A stretch of 36,381 bases of DNA from Sebaldella sp. (GCA_018058425.1 JAGOZX010000023.1:1-36381), one strand, 5' to 3'; shown: positions 17,374 through 25,752, numbered from the stretch's first letter. The notes: generated by a model from the sequence alone, not told the origin. Made by a program: numbers and translations.

Positions 17374-17767
17374 ATGAAGGAAAAGAGATAAAGGGGTGGT
17401 CTGATAAAGATGCACCCTTTGATTCTTTACGGAAGTGAAGAAAGAAATGTTATATCAAAAGAAATATCTTAAGAGAAGTATATTCTATGAATTTGTCATT
17501 CTGAGGAGTGAAACAACGTGAGAATCTATTTTCAAACATGGAAAACTAATGAAGTCATAAAATAGAACAATCAACACTAGGAGATCCTTACGTCGCAAGC
17601 TCCTCAGGATGACAGACTTAGAGGGCTTTCTTGTCATATAATTAAGTCAAAAATTTGTCTGAAGTAAATCTAAAAAAAATTAAAAAATATATTTAAAGAG
17701 TCAAAAAAAATAATTTTGAAATAAATATTGAGAAAAATAAAGAAATAATGTAAAAAGTTACTGTACT
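17374..17767. other. Gene-free interval between autotransporter and trpA
   Basis: Holds a weak possible terminator for the autotransporter (AAGGGGTG at 17391-17398 pairing with CACCCTTT at 17413-17420, no clean T run) and the inverted-repeat element listed separately. The 150 bp nearest trpA is A/T-rich; a very short AAAGT/ACTTT hairpin there could help end the trp transcript. No ORF with a Shine-Dalgarno sequence was seen. Confidence 0.5.
17494..17614. repeat. MITE/REP-like element with imperfect terminal inverted repeats
   Basis: The element is 121 bp. Its left end begins TGTCATTCTGAGGAG and its right end finishes CTCCTCAGGATGACA, the reverse complement with one change. The match continues inwards with interruptions through ACGTGAGAATCT on the left and AGGATCCTTACGT-type sequence on the right, about 35 bp per arm. 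It is far more GC-rich than its surroundings and non-coding. Ends of the TGTCATTCTGAG type are widely known from dispersed intergenic repeats in many bacteria. No second copy exists in this window and no target-site duplication is clear. Confidence 0.75.
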
Positions 17768-18520
17768 TTAAAATAATTCATTTAACCTCATAACCATTTC
17801 ATCAGGATTATTACTTTCTGTGAGTTTTACAATGGAAGTTCCAACAATGACACCATCAGAAATACCACGTAAATCAGTAATGTCTTGTTTACTTTTAATC
17901 CCAAATCCAATAGCTACTGGTAAGGATGTATGAGTTTTTATCTTTTGAATAAAGTTTGTTAATCTTTCATGTGAAACCTGCTTAGTTCCAGTAACTCCCA
18001 ATGAAGCCACAGCATAAATAAAACCACTTCCTTGACTAACCAACTTTTGAATTCTATTTTCTGATGTTACACTAATAAGTGGAATAAATGAAATGTTGTT
18101 ATTTTTTAGTTTTTCCACAAATTCATGTGCTTCTTCATAGGGTAAATCAGGTATTATTAAGCCAGAAATATTTGCCTCTGTAGATTTTTTTATAAAGTTA
18201 TCTAGACCATAAGCATAGATAAGATTGTAATAAACTAAAAAAACAAGAGGAGTTTTTATATTTTCTTTTTCAGATATTAAAAGATCAAATATGGTATCAG
18301 GAGTTACATTGTTTTGTGAAGCTTTAAATGAAGCCTCAGAAATGATTTTTCCATCAGCTATCGGATCAGAGTATGGAATTCCTATCTCCAAAATATCTAT
18401 AGGTGTTTTTTCTAAATTAACTAAGAAATTTCTGGTATATTCAATAGATGGATACCCCCCCACAATATAAGCAATATTTGAGCTTTTCTTATTTTTAAAT
18501 ACATTTTCTAATTTATTCAT
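17768..18520 (-). CDS. trpA: Tryptophan synthase alpha subunit
   Basis: 250 residues forming a TIM barrel. The catalytic acid-base pair is visible as E45 in [12 protein letters not shown] and D56 in PIADG, equivalent to Glu49 and Asp60 of the Salmonella enzyme. The phosphate-binding glycine-rich loops ([12 protein letters not shown] and [10 protein letters not shown]) lie near the C-terminus. It splits indole-3-glycerol phosphate to indole and glyceraldehyde 3-phosphate, and channels indole to TrpB. It is the last gene of the trp operon, overlapping the trpB end by 8 bp, so probably translationally coupled. It starts at the ATG at 18520 after a GGAGG inside the end of trpB. Confidence 0.97.
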   Translation of the reverse strand: MNKLENVFKNKKSSNIAYIVGGYPSIEYTRNFLVNLEKTPIDILEIGIPYSDPIADGKIISEASFKASQNNVTPDTIFDLLISEKENIKTPLVFLVYYNLIYAYGLDNFIKKSTEANISGLIIPDLPYEEAHEFVEKLKNNNISFIPLISVTSENRIQKLVSQGSGFIYAVASLGVTGTKQVSHERLTNFIQKIKTHTSLPVAIGFGIKSKQDITDLRGISDGVIVGTSIVKLTESNNPDEMVMRLNELF

Positions 18521-19694
18521 ATATTTCTCCTCCTTTTAATATAGAAAATACTGTATGCATATCCTTATCTCCTCGTCCTGAGATATTAATTATAATATTC
18601 TTTTTTTCTTCTAAAATTGGGCATAATTTTTCTAAATATGCTAAAGCATGAGCACTTTCAATGGCGGGAATAATTCCTTCTTTTTGAGAGAGTAGAATTA
18701 ATGCATCTATTGATTCTTTATCTGTAATAGCATCATATTTTACTCTTTTAGAATCAAATAAATATGAATGTTCAGGTCCAACACCTGGATAATCAAGACC
18801 AGCGGAGATAGAGTATACAGGGTCTATCCGACCATACTTATCTTGTAAAACATATGTTTTCATTCCATGTAGAACACCAGGGCTTCCTTTTGTAAGAGTC
18901 GCTGCATGTTCATTAGTATCAAGTCCTTTTCCACCAGCCTCAATTCCATATAATGCAACACTATTATCGTCTAAAAATGCAGAAAAGATTCCCATGGCAT
19001 TACTTCCACCACCTACACAAGCAATTATACAATCTGGTTTTCCATATTTTTCCATTTGTTTTTTTGTTTCAGTACCGATAACAGATTGAAATTCTTTTAC
19101 AATTTTTGGATAAGGATGAGGTCCAACAACAGATCCTATAACATAAAAAACATTCTCTACTTCATTTATCCATGCTTGTATAGCAGCAGTAGTTGCTTCT
19201 TTTAAAGTTTTTAGACCTTCTTCTACAGATATAACCTTAGCTCCCAGCAATTCCATACGAAAAACATTTAATTTTTGTCTTTCTATATCCACAGCACCCA
19301 TATAAACCTCACATTCTAATCCCAGTAAAGCAGCAGCAGTAGCTGTGGCAACTCCATGTTGTCCAGCACCTGTTTCAGCAATAACTTTTTTCTTACCCAT
19401 TTTTTTAGCAAGCATTGTCTGTCCTAAAGCATTGTTTATTTTATGTGCACCAGTATGATTTAGATCCTCTCTTTTTAAGTAAATATTATGATTATAGTAT
19501 CTGCTTAAATTTTTAGCATGATATAGAGGAGTTTCTCTACCCACAAAATTAGTTAATAAATCTTTTAATTCATTTTGGAAATTCTCATCTTTTAAAGTTT
19601 TTTCATATTCAATTTCTAATTCAAATAATGCATTCATAATAGTTTCAGGGACGAACTGTCCTCCAAATTCACCGTAATATGTATTTTTATTCAT
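18513..19694 (-). CDS. trpB: Tryptophan synthase beta subunit
   Basis: 393 residues, the usual size of TrpB1. The PLP Schiff-base lysine is K85 in [13 protein letters not shown]; the catalytic glutamate lies in ETGAGQHG, and the PLP phosphate loop is [10 protein letters not shown]. It condenses indole with serine to form tryptophan as an alpha2-beta2 complex with TrpA. It lies 21 bp downstream of trpF in the operon, with AAGGA before the ATG. Confidence 0.98.
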   Translation of the reverse strand: MNKNTYYGEFGGQFVPETIMNALFELEIEYEKTLKDENFQNELKDLLTNFVGRETPLYHAKNLSRYYNHNIYLKREDLNHTGAHKINNALGQTMLAKKMGKKKVIAETGAGQHGVATATAAALLGLECEVYMGAVDIERQKLNVFRMELLGAKVISVEEGLKTLKEATTAAIQAWINEVENVFYVIGSVVGPHPYPKIVKEFQSVIGTETKKQMEKYGKPDCIIACVGGGSNAMGIFSAFLDDNSVALYGIEAGGKGLDTNEHAATLTKGSPGVLHGMKTYVLQDKYGRIDPVYSISAGLDYPGVGPEHSYLFDSKRVKYDAITDKESIDALILLSQKEGIIPAIESAHALAYLEKLCPILEEKKNIIINISGRGDKDMHTVFSILKGGEIYE

Positions 19695-19715
19695 ATAATC
19701 AATCCTTTCTTATTT

Positions 19716-20306
19716 TTATTTTATGATATTAATAATATCCATTATTAATTCTTTACTTTTCCTATTATTTATTTCTACCTTACTATTAATATCAAATATA
19801 GCAGGAGTGTATTTTTTAGCCTTTCTAATATTTTGGACTGATAAACCACCAGCTAAAATATAAGGGTAGTCAATTTTTTCTAAAATTTTCCAGTCAAATA
19901 TAATTCCATTTCCACCATAATCAGTGCCTTTAGTATCAAATAAAGGGTATTCAATGAAATCCAAATAAGCTGAGAAATCAGGGATATTATCGTAAACTCT
20001 AAAAACTTTCCAAATGTTTCCTCCTAATTCTTCACAAAATTCAGGACTTTCATCACCATGTAGCTGAATAATATCTAAATTACAGTTATTTCTAGCAGAA
20101 TTTATTTCATCTAATGTAGAATTTACAAAGACTCCGACAATTTTTTTATTGTTTAAATGTGCAATCTCACTTATTTGTTTGGCTAGATCTAAATCTACTT
20201 GTCTTGGACTTTTAGCAAATATACATCCGAAATAATCGATATTTAGCTTAGCTAGCTCCTTTATTTCTTCAAGTGATCTAATTCCACAGATTTTAATTTT
20301 ATTCAA
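19716..20306 (-). CDS. trpF: Phosphoribosylanthranilate isomerase
   Basis: 196 residues, a compact TIM barrel with KICGIRSLEE at the N-terminus (catalytic Cys in the KICG motif), IIQLHGDESPEFC in the middle and ILAGGLSVQNI at the phosphate site. The general acid Asp lies in LFDTKGTDYGGNG. It performs the Amadori rearrangement of phosphoribosylanthranilate. It is a free-standing enzyme, not fused to trpC, and starts 9 bp after trpC ends. Confidence 0.96.
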   Translation of the reverse strand: MNKIKICGIRSLEEIKELAKLNIDYFGCIFAKSPRQVDLDLAKQISEIAHLNNKKIVGVFVNSTLDEINSARNNCNLDIIQLHGDESPEFCEELGGNIWKVFRVYDNIPDFSAYLDFIEYPLFDTKGTDYGGNGIIFDWKILEKIDYPYILAGGLSVQNIRKAKKYTPAIFDINSKVEINNRKSKELIMDIINIIK

Positions 20307-20315
20307 GTTAACCTC

Positions 20316-21041
20316 CTATAATAAATAGCCTTTCATTAATGCTTCTCCAATTAGAACACCGCTTACACCTAAAGATTCTATAAATGATAATTCCTCTTTT
20401 GTATTAAATCCGCTTTCACTTATAATAGTGATATTTTCAGAATTTTTTATTTTTGACAGTAATTTTTCTGTTACTGATAAAGAAGTTTTAAATGTATTTA
20501 GGTCTCTATTGTTAATTCCTAATAATGCAAGATTGGGTATTTTCAATGCTCTATTTAGATCATCTTCATCATGGATTTCTACTAAAACCTCCAGCTCTAA
20601 ACTTAGAGCTAGATTATGAAGAGCTATAAGCTCTGTATCAGAGAGCATTTTTACAATTAATAAAACTGCGCTAGCTCCTAAAAACTTTGCATGAGCTATT
20701 TGAAATGGCTCAAATATAAAGTCTTTTCTTAAAATTGGTATATTAGGATAAAGGTTTTTGGCGAAAATTAAATCTTCTGAGCTACCTTTAAAGTAATGCT
20801 GTTCTGTTAATATTGAAAATGCAGAAACACTGTTTTTTACATAATAGCCTAGCTGTTTTTCCATATTAAAATTCTCGCTTATCATCTGCCCTTTGGAAGG
20901 AGAAGAACGCTTTATTTCTCCTATTATTTGCAGCCCTTTTTTATTTAGAGTTTTTATCAGAGAAACCTGTGAATTTTTTTCTTTTTCTACTTTCAATTGT
21001 TTTTTTCTTTCAAATAATATTTTATCTAAAATTGTCTCCAT
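20316..21041 (-). CDS. trpC: Indole-3-glycerol phosphate synthase
   Basis: 241 residues; somewhat short for TrpC. Motifs in order: IGEIKRSSPSKG (catalytic Glu/Lys and phosphate site), ILTEQHYFKGS, ILRKDFIFEPFQI (catalytic Lys), LEVLVEIHDEDDL, LGINNRDLNTF and IISESGF. It closes the indole ring with decarboxylation. Its start codon and the trpD stop share one base (TAATG), a sign of translational coupling. Confidence 0.97.
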   Translation of the reverse strand: METILDKILFERKKQLKVEKEKNSQVSLIKTLNKKGLQIIGEIKRSSPSKGQMISENFNMEKQLGYYVKNSVSAFSILTEQHYFKGSSEDLIFAKNLYPNIPILRKDFIFEPFQIAHAKFLGASAVLLIVKMLSDTELIALHNLALSLELEVLVEIHDEDDLNRALKIPNLALLGINNRDLNTFKTSLSVTEKLLSKIKNSENITIISESGFNTKEELSFIESLGVSGVLIGEALMKGYLL

Positions 21042-22060
21042 TAACTTGCCTCCCTTAGAAATTTTATATATCCTGTAAAATAATCATAAACATGTCCACT
21101 ATCTAGTGCGTTTTCAATAATACTCTTAGCTTTATCTGGTGAGTCTGTGTAATTAGCTGTATAAAGAGCAAACATTGCATTTAAAACTACAATATCTCTT
21201 TTAGCACCCTTTTCTTTTCCAGAAATAATATTTATTAATATATTTCCATTTTCCTTTGGATTACCTCCTTTTATTTCTTCATGTGATGATTTTTTAAAAC
21301 CATATTCTTCAGGCGTTATTGTAAATTCAGATATTTTCTTTTGAGTTACTTCGATGATTTTAGTACTTGTAGTGATGGAAATTTCATCTAAACCATCATC
21401 ACCTCTTATTATAAGAGCGTGGTCTCTGCCAAGTTTCTGAAGAGTTTGGGCATATAAATTTTGTACTGGTTTATGATATATTCCAACTAGTTGGTATTTT
21501 AATCCAAGATTAGGATGTAGTAATGGACCGAGTATATTAAAAACAGTTCGAACACCTAGTTTTTCTCTAATAGTTTTTACTTCCCCAACCAATCTATGAA
21601 AATATGGAGCGTGAAAAAATGATAAATTTTGATTATTTAATATAATTTCTTGTTTTTTTATGGAACTTTCCAGAGGAATATCTAAGATATCTAAAATATC
21701 ACTGCTTCCGCTACTGCTGGAAATAGCTCTATTTCCATGTTTAGCTACTGTAACTCCTAATGATGCGCAGATAAAAGCTACAGCAGTAGAGATATTAATA
21801 GTTTTTAATCCATCTCCTCCTGTTCCACAAACATCTATCATTGGCTGATTACTGGTAAATGTAGAACTATAATTTAAAATATTTTTTACAAAAGAAGTTA
21901 ATCCATCTGGAGTTAGACTGTCTTCAGAGATTAAAACTAGTAGTGCACTTAGTTGATTATCATCATATTTTTTATCAGCAATGACTTTTACTATTTCTGA
22001 AAAATCATTATTAGAAAGATTTTCTTTATCTTGTAGTTTCATAATATATTTTTTTAACAT
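21041..22060 (-). CDS. trpD: Anthranilate phosphoribosyltransferase
   Basis: 339 residues. The PRPP and magnesium site is visible as DVCGTGGDGLKTINIST, followed by VAKHGNRAISSSSGSSD, the anthranilate-binding stretch FFHAPYFHRL and the downstream RTVFNILGPLLHP. It transfers phosphoribosyl to anthranilate. It is not fused to TrpG, unlike in enterics. A 63-bp gap separates it from trpG, with GGAGGAAT before the ATG. Confidence 0.97.
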   Translation of the reverse strand: MLKKYIMKLQDKENLSNNDFSEIVKVIADKKYDDNQLSALLVLISEDSLTPDGLTSFVKNILNYSSTFTSNQPMIDVCGTGGDGLKTINISTAVAFICASLGVTVAKHGNRAISSSSGSSDILDILDIPLESSIKKQEIILNNQNLSFFHAPYFHRLVGEVKTIREKLGVRTVFNILGPLLHPNLGLKYQLVGIYHKPVQNLYAQTLQKLGRDHALIIRGDDGLDEISITTSTKIIEVTQKKISEFTITPEEYGFKKSSHEEIKGGNPKENGNILINIISGKEKGAKRDIVVLNAMFALYTANYTDSPDKAKSIIENALDSGHVYDYFTGYIKFLREAS

Positions 22061-22123
22061 TTTATTCCTCCAATTTTTTTGTATTTTATGATTTCATTTT
22101 TACTCTAATTTATTCTGAAGATA

Positions 22124-22696
22124 TTAAATTAATAAATTAATAAAATTTTTGATAATTGCCTTTCCATAATCAGTAAAGTATGATTCAGGATGAAATTGTA
22201 CTCCATAAATAGGCTTTGTCTTATGTCTTAAAGCCATAATGATATTATCATCAGTAACAGCAGTGACTTCGAGATCCTCTGGAAAGTTATCTTGGGAAAG
22301 ATAGAGAGAATGATACCTCATTACAGAAAAATTATCAGGTAGTCCATTAAATAAACCATCCTTTTCAATAATAGTAATATTTGATAATTTTCCATGTACT
22401 GGATCAGCTAGATATTCTATAATTCCAAAATGAGTATATCCAATAGCTTGGTGCCCTAAACAGATTCCCAAAATAGAAGTATCTAAATCAGCTCTTAGAA
22501 TATCAAGGCATATTTTACTATCTTTAGGATGTTTAGGACCAGGAGATAATATAATTTTTGAAGGAGCTAATATCTTTATATCTTCTAAATTTATTTTGTC
22601 ATTTCGTACTGTTAAGATTTCTTCATTAGTGATTTCCTCTATATATTGTTTAATATTGAAAACGAAGGAATCATAATTATCAATTAATAAGATCAT
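22124..22696 (-). CDS. trpG: Anthranilate synthase glutamine amidotransferase subunit
   Basis: 190 residues of class I glutamine amidotransferase. The nucleophile is C79 in GICLGHQAIG; the His-Glu pair is in VQFHPES near the C-terminus. It releases ammonia from glutamine for TrpE. It overlaps the end of trpE by 4 bp (ATGA). Related PabA proteins are very similar and a shared role in folate synthesis is possible, but its place directly after trpE in the operon supports TrpG. Confidence 0.94.
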   Translation of the reverse strand: MILLIDNYDSFVFNIKQYIEEITNEEILTVRNDKINLEDIKILAPSKIILSPGPKHPKDSKICLDILRADLDTSILGICLGHQAIGYTHFGIIEYLADPVHGKLSNITIIEKDGLFNGLPDNFSVMRYHSLYLSQDNFPEDLEVTAVTDDNIIMALRHKTKPIYGVQFHPESYFTDYGKAIIKNFINLLI

Positions 22697-23970
22697 ACTT
22701 TTTCCTCCTCACATTTTATATTAAAGACATTGATTAAGGACTTTCTTTTATGACAAATTTCTTGGTATTCTTTTTCTGGATTTGAGTCAAAAACTATTCC
22801 AGCTCCTGATTGTATGAAGTATTTTTCATTATTGTAAAAAGCAGTTCTTATAATAATAGCTATTTGGGAATCTCCATTATAATGAAGAAATCCTATTCCG
22901 CCACCATAAATATGTCTTTTATACTCTTCAAGCTCTGATATAATTTCCATGGCTCTTATTTTAGGTGAGCCGCTAAGTGTACCAGCTGGAAAAGCAGTAG
23001 TGAGAATATCTAAAACATCAAATTCTTCTTTTTTATTTCCATAAACTTCACTTACAATATGCATAACATGCTGGAAATATTCAATGTGCATAGGCCTTTC
23101 AACTGTAACACTTCCAGATTCACTAAATTTCCCTGCATCATTTCTAGCTAAATCTATAAGCATTCTATGTTCAGCGAGTTCTTTTTCATCATTTAGAAGG
23201 TCATGTGCCAAAAATAAATCTTCTGCTTCATCTTTTCCTCGAGGTCTTGTTCCAGCAATAGGAGCAATGAAAATCTTATTATTATTTACTTTTAATAGTA
23301 TTTCTGGACTTGAGCCAATAACATCACCATACTTTGTGGGGAAATAAAACATATATGGTGAAGGATTTTGTTTTGAAAGCTCCTCATAGAATTCCATTGG
23401 ATCTAGATTAGAGCTAATAAGCATTTGTGTGCTGAGAACTACTTGAAAAATATCACCTTCTTTTATAAATTTCTTAGCTTTTTTTACTATTTTTATAAAA
23501 TTATTTTTTTCTTTGATTTTATTAGTAAGTATAGAGTATTTATTATTTTTCTTTTTAAGTTGTTTAGAATTTTTTTCATATTCTTTGCATTTAGTGAGTA
23601 TGTCCTCATACTTACTTTTATCACCATGAAAAGTAAAACTTAAAGTTTTTTTATCAAAGTGAAGATAAGCATCAGCATCTGAAAAAATAAAGTTTGGAAA
23701 GTAATATTGTTCACTTTTTATTTCGTTTATTCTTTCAAAATAATGTATAGTTTCATAGGCGAATACACCAAATAGACCAGAAAAATCTGAAATTCCATTT
23801 TTATTTTTGATAAAATCTCGTATATCTTCATAAGAATACATTGTAGAATCTAAATAGCTACAATTTATACCAATAATTATCTGGGTTGTATCCTCTGCAA
23901 GATAGCTGTTCTCATATGTTTCTCTGATATATTTATAATAATTAATTGGATCTTTTTCTGTATATTTCAT
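22693..23970 (-). CDS. trpE: Anthranilate synthase component I
   Basis: 425 residues from the ATG at 23970, which is preceded by GGGAGGGG at about 23975-23983. The frame stays open upstream to 24072, but that part is the attenuator RNA. The chorismate-utilising domain carries KEGDIFQVVLS, NPSPYMFYF, IAPIAGTRPRG, AEHRMLIDLARND, FPAGTLSGSPK and AGIVFDSNPEKEYQE. PYMF and PIAGTRPRG favour TrpE over PabB. The N-terminal regulatory domain is short; the residues SYLAED near 17-22 sit where the Trp-binding LLES motif is expected. It makes anthranilate from chorismate with TrpG. First structural gene after the leader. Confidence 0.95.
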   Translation of the reverse strand: MKYTEKDPINYYKYIRETYENSYLAEDTTQIIIGINCSYLDSTMYSYEDIRDFIKNKNGISDFSGLFGVFAYETIHYFERINEIKSEQYYFPNFIFSDADAYLHFDKKTLSFTFHGDKSKYEDILTKCKEYEKNSKQLKKKNNKYSILTNKIKEKNNFIKIVKKAKKFIKEGDIFQVVLSTQMLISSNLDPMEFYEELSKQNPSPYMFYFPTKYGDVIGSSPEILLKVNNNKIFIAPIAGTRPRGKDEAEDLFLAHDLLNDEKELAEHRMLIDLARNDAGKFSESGSVTVERPMHIEYFQHVMHIVSEVYGNKKEEFDVLDILTTAFPAGTLSGSPKIRAMEIISELEEYKRHIYGGGIGFLHYNGDSQIAIIIRTAFYNNEKYFIQSGAGIVFDSNPEKEYQEICHKRKSLINVFNIKCEEEKV

Positions 23971-23992
23971 AGTAATCCCCTCCCAAAATTGA

Positions 23993-24030
23993 AAATAAAA
24001 AAAGAGCTCCCTATAGAACAAGAACTCTTT
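23993..24030 (-). terminator. Second terminator of the trp leader
   Basis: On the minus strand AAAGAGTTC pairs with GGAGCTCTTT (including a T-G wobble) and runs into TTTTATTTT, ending about 23 bases before the trpE start codon. Its 5' arm AAAGAG can alternatively pair with CTCTTT, the end of the preceding hairpin (24043-24038). Confidence 0.8.
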
Positions 24031-24069
24031 AAAAAGAAAAGAGATATTACCAGAATTGATAATATCTCT
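24031..24069 (-). terminator. First trp attenuator terminator (3:4 hairpin)
   Basis: On the minus strand the perfect 10-bp stem AGAGATATTA/TAATATCTCT (24069-24060 and 24049-24040) is followed by TTTCTTTTT. Its 5' arm AGAGATATT can instead pair with AATATTTTT at 24128-24120, within the leader reading frame, which would be the antiterminator. Confidence 0.82.
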
Positions 24070-24101
24070 CATATATTAAAACATCAAAGAATTATAAAAA
24101 A

Positions 24102-24173
24102 CTACTCGGTATAGGTGATAAAAATATTTAATTGTAAAATATCAAACCACCAGCTCCAAAGATTGTTTTTCAT
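24102..24173 (-). CDS. trpL: trp operon leader peptide
   Basis: A 23-codon ORF, MKNNLWSWWFDILQLNIFIT then YTE, preceded by AAAAGGAG at 8 bases from the ATG. Three of four consecutive codons are tryptophan (TGG AGC TGG TGG at 24158-24147), the hallmark of a ribosome-sensed trp attenuator. A hairpin can form between GGTG in the Trp codons (24151) and CACC (24114), with GATATTT/AAATATT inside. A ribosome stalled at the Trp codons breaks this hairpin and frees the second segment. The peptide itself has no expected function after synthesis. Too short for routine ORF calling, but promoter, Shine-Dalgarno, Trp codons and terminators all fall in the right order. Confidence 0.93.
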   Translation of the reverse strand: MKNNLWSWWFDILQLNIFITYTE

Positions 24174-24206
24174 AATTATTTCTCCTTTTATTTTTTATTT
24201 TAACTA

Positions 24207-24235
24207 ATTCTAATATTTTTCAATCATAAAGTCAA
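24207..24235 (-). promoter_or_regulatory. trp operon promoter
   Basis: Minus-strand TTGACT (24235-24230), 17-bp spacer, TAGAAT (24212-24207). The start point would be about 25 bases before the trpL start codon. No Trp-repressor-like palindrome was recognised over it. Confidence 0.8.
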
Positions 24236-24368
24236 ATATCCATTTTATATTTTAAGTATATATAATATATATGATTTTTTAGAGTTGTTTATTATTTAAG
24301 AATAGAAAGTGTAATAGGAAAAGTAAAATTATGATGGTAGGATAGAGATACTTAAATGAGGAGAATTA

Positions 24369-24377
24369 TGCTATAAT
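24369..24377 (+). promoter_or_regulatory. Extended -10 promoter of the lysozyme-like gene
   Basis: TGCTATAAT, a perfect extended -10, 54 bp before the start codon at 24432. No good -35 at 17 bp. Confidence 0.55.
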
Positions 24378-24431
24378 AAGGAAAAAGTACCCAAAAAATA
24401 AAATTATTTAAAAATAGAAAGGATTAAATAT

Positions 24432-25271
24432 ATGACAAAAAGAAATAAAATATTATTTATACTTGCTTTTTTTAGCACACAGTTGATATTTTCAGCATCA
24501 TCGAATTATTATTCTGCAAATACATCTGTAAACGAAGTGAAGATTAGTCAAATGCCGAAAATTGGGAGTGCTGATCTTAAAGAAATTGGAGAAAAAATAT
24601 TTAGAAATGAAGCTGCTGGTAAAAAAGAAAATTTAGTTTACTGGAATAGTGGTGAAAACTTTCCATCATTAGGAATAGGGCATTTTATTTGGTATAGAAA
24701 AAATCAAACAGAGATATTTGATGAGAGCTTTCCAAAACTTGTTGATTTTTATAAAGTAAATAATATAAAACTTCCTAAAATACTACAAGATAATAGATAT
24801 GCTCCATGGACATCAAGAGATGAATTTTTAAAAGATAAGAGTTCAGGGAAATTAGATGAGTTAAGAGATTTTTTATATGATACAAGAGATACTCAAGTAT
24901 TATTTATTTATAAAAGATTAGAAGCTTCTTTAGATAAAATGTTATTACAAACTTCTGATAAAGAAAATGTAAAATATCAATTTTATAGAGTATCAAATTC
25001 TCCAAATGGTTTGTATGCTTTAATTGATTATGTTAATTTTAAAGGAGAAGGAGTTAGTGAAACCGAAAGATATAATAATGAGGGTTGGGGATTATTACAG
25101 ATCTTGGAATATATGAAGGGTAGAGAGACTGGGAAATCAGCAATGGATGAGTTTAGTGCTGGAGCAAAGTTTGTATTGGAGAGAAGAGTAAAGAATTCTG
25201 ATCCTAAAAAGAATGAGAAACAATGGCTGAAAGGCTGGGAAAATAGAATTGAAACTTATAAGATAAAATGA
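24432..25271 (+). CDS. Secreted protein with T4-lysozyme-like Glu...GIGH motif, function unknown
   Basis: 279 residues with a signal peptide (hydrophobic 7-20, cleavage near IFSASS). I recognise it as a conserved family of secreted proteins of unknown function. A stretch at 58-88 reads RNEAAGK...SLGIGHFIWY: a glutamate (E60) followed 24 residues later by GIGH (81-84). In T4-type lysozymes the catalytic Glu is followed about 20 residues later by TIGIGH, so a lysozyme-like fold and peptidoglycan cleavage are a reasonable hypothesis, not shown. The C-terminal half has YNNEGWGLLQILEYM and ends in a conserved KNSDPKKNEKQWLKGWENR segment. AAAGGA precedes the ATG. A lipoprotein gene follows after 39 bp with no terminator, so co-transcription is likely. 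Confidence 0.7.
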   Translation: MTKRNKILFILAFFSTQLIFSASSNYYSANTSVNEVKISQMPKIGSADLKEIGEKIFRNEAAGKKENLVYWNSGENFPSLGIGHFIWYRKNQTEIFDESFPKLVDFYKVNNIKLPKILQDNRYAPWTSRDEFLKDKSSGKLDELRDFLYDTRDTQVLFIYKRLEASLDKMLLQTSDKENVKYQFYRVSNSPNGLYALIDYVNFKGEGVSETERYNNEGWGLLQILEYMKGRETGKSAMDEFSAGAKFVLERRVKNSDPKKNEKQWLKGWENRIETYKIK

Positions 25272-25310
25272 AACTAGAGTTATAGATAAACTAGATTTCA
25301 AGGAGGAATG

Positions 25311-25694
25311 ATGAAAAAGATAATTTTGATTTTAGCTGTATTTTTTTGTTTTTCTTGTGTAGGAAAAGATAATCCCAAGTTGAATTTGGAAGAAGTGGTT
25401 ACAATTACTGGAAAAATAGATGTTTCACTTTATGGATGTTGTGTAAGTGACGATTTGTGTACTACTTGTGAGGATTATTTGGTGGTATTAGATAAAGAGA
25501 TGATAATTAATGGTGAATCAATAGATAAATTAGTAATTTCAAATCCATATGAAGATAAAAATCATGATTCGTTTGGGGATATTGATTATGACTCTTTATA
25601 TGATAAAAATGTGGAAATAAAAGGCCATGTGAGTGGAGAGAAAAAAGATGGAATTACTAATGTGGAAGTTGTTGAAGTAAAATTGACTAAATAG
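25311..25694 (+). CDS. Small Cys-rich lipoprotein, function unknown
   Basis: 127 residues from the ATG at 25311. An in-frame ATG at 25308 is only one base from AGGAGG, so the second ATG is preferred. The signal peptide MKKIILILAVFFCFSC ends in a lipoprotein cysteine (C16), in the same F-x-F-S-C form as the sugar-binding lipoprotein at 29.0 kb. The mature part has a cysteine cluster CC...C..C (YGCCVSDDLCTTCEDY, about residues 42-57) that could bind metal or form disulfides. A C-terminal KGHVSGEKKDGITNVEVVEVK pattern resembles the end of an OB-fold-like beta barrel. It is not a family I can name. It is probably in one transcript with the lysozyme-like gene. Confidence 0.8.
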   Translation: MKKIILILAVFFCFSCVGKDNPKLNLEEVVTITGKIDVSLYGCCVSDDLCTTCEDYLVVLDKEMIINGESIDKLVISNPYEDKNHDSFGDIDYDSLYDKNVEIKGHVSGEKKDGITNVEVVEVKLTK

Positions 25695-25752
25695 CTTTTT
25701 CTGTAGGGATTTTTTAGATTTTTTTATAAATTAAGTGTAAGAAGCTAGGGAT

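Noticed and set aside
10614-17643. 13-bp direct repeat TTGTCATATAATT at 10614-10626 and 17631-17643 flanking the autotransporter, as if attachment sites
   Set aside because: Eleven of thirteen bases are A/T and no integrase, tRNA or composition change is present; chance is the better explanation.
24070-24072. Extended TrpE start upstream of 23970
   Set aside because: The extension would translate both attenuator hairpins and has no Shine-Dalgarno; the ATG at 23970 has GGGAGGGG.
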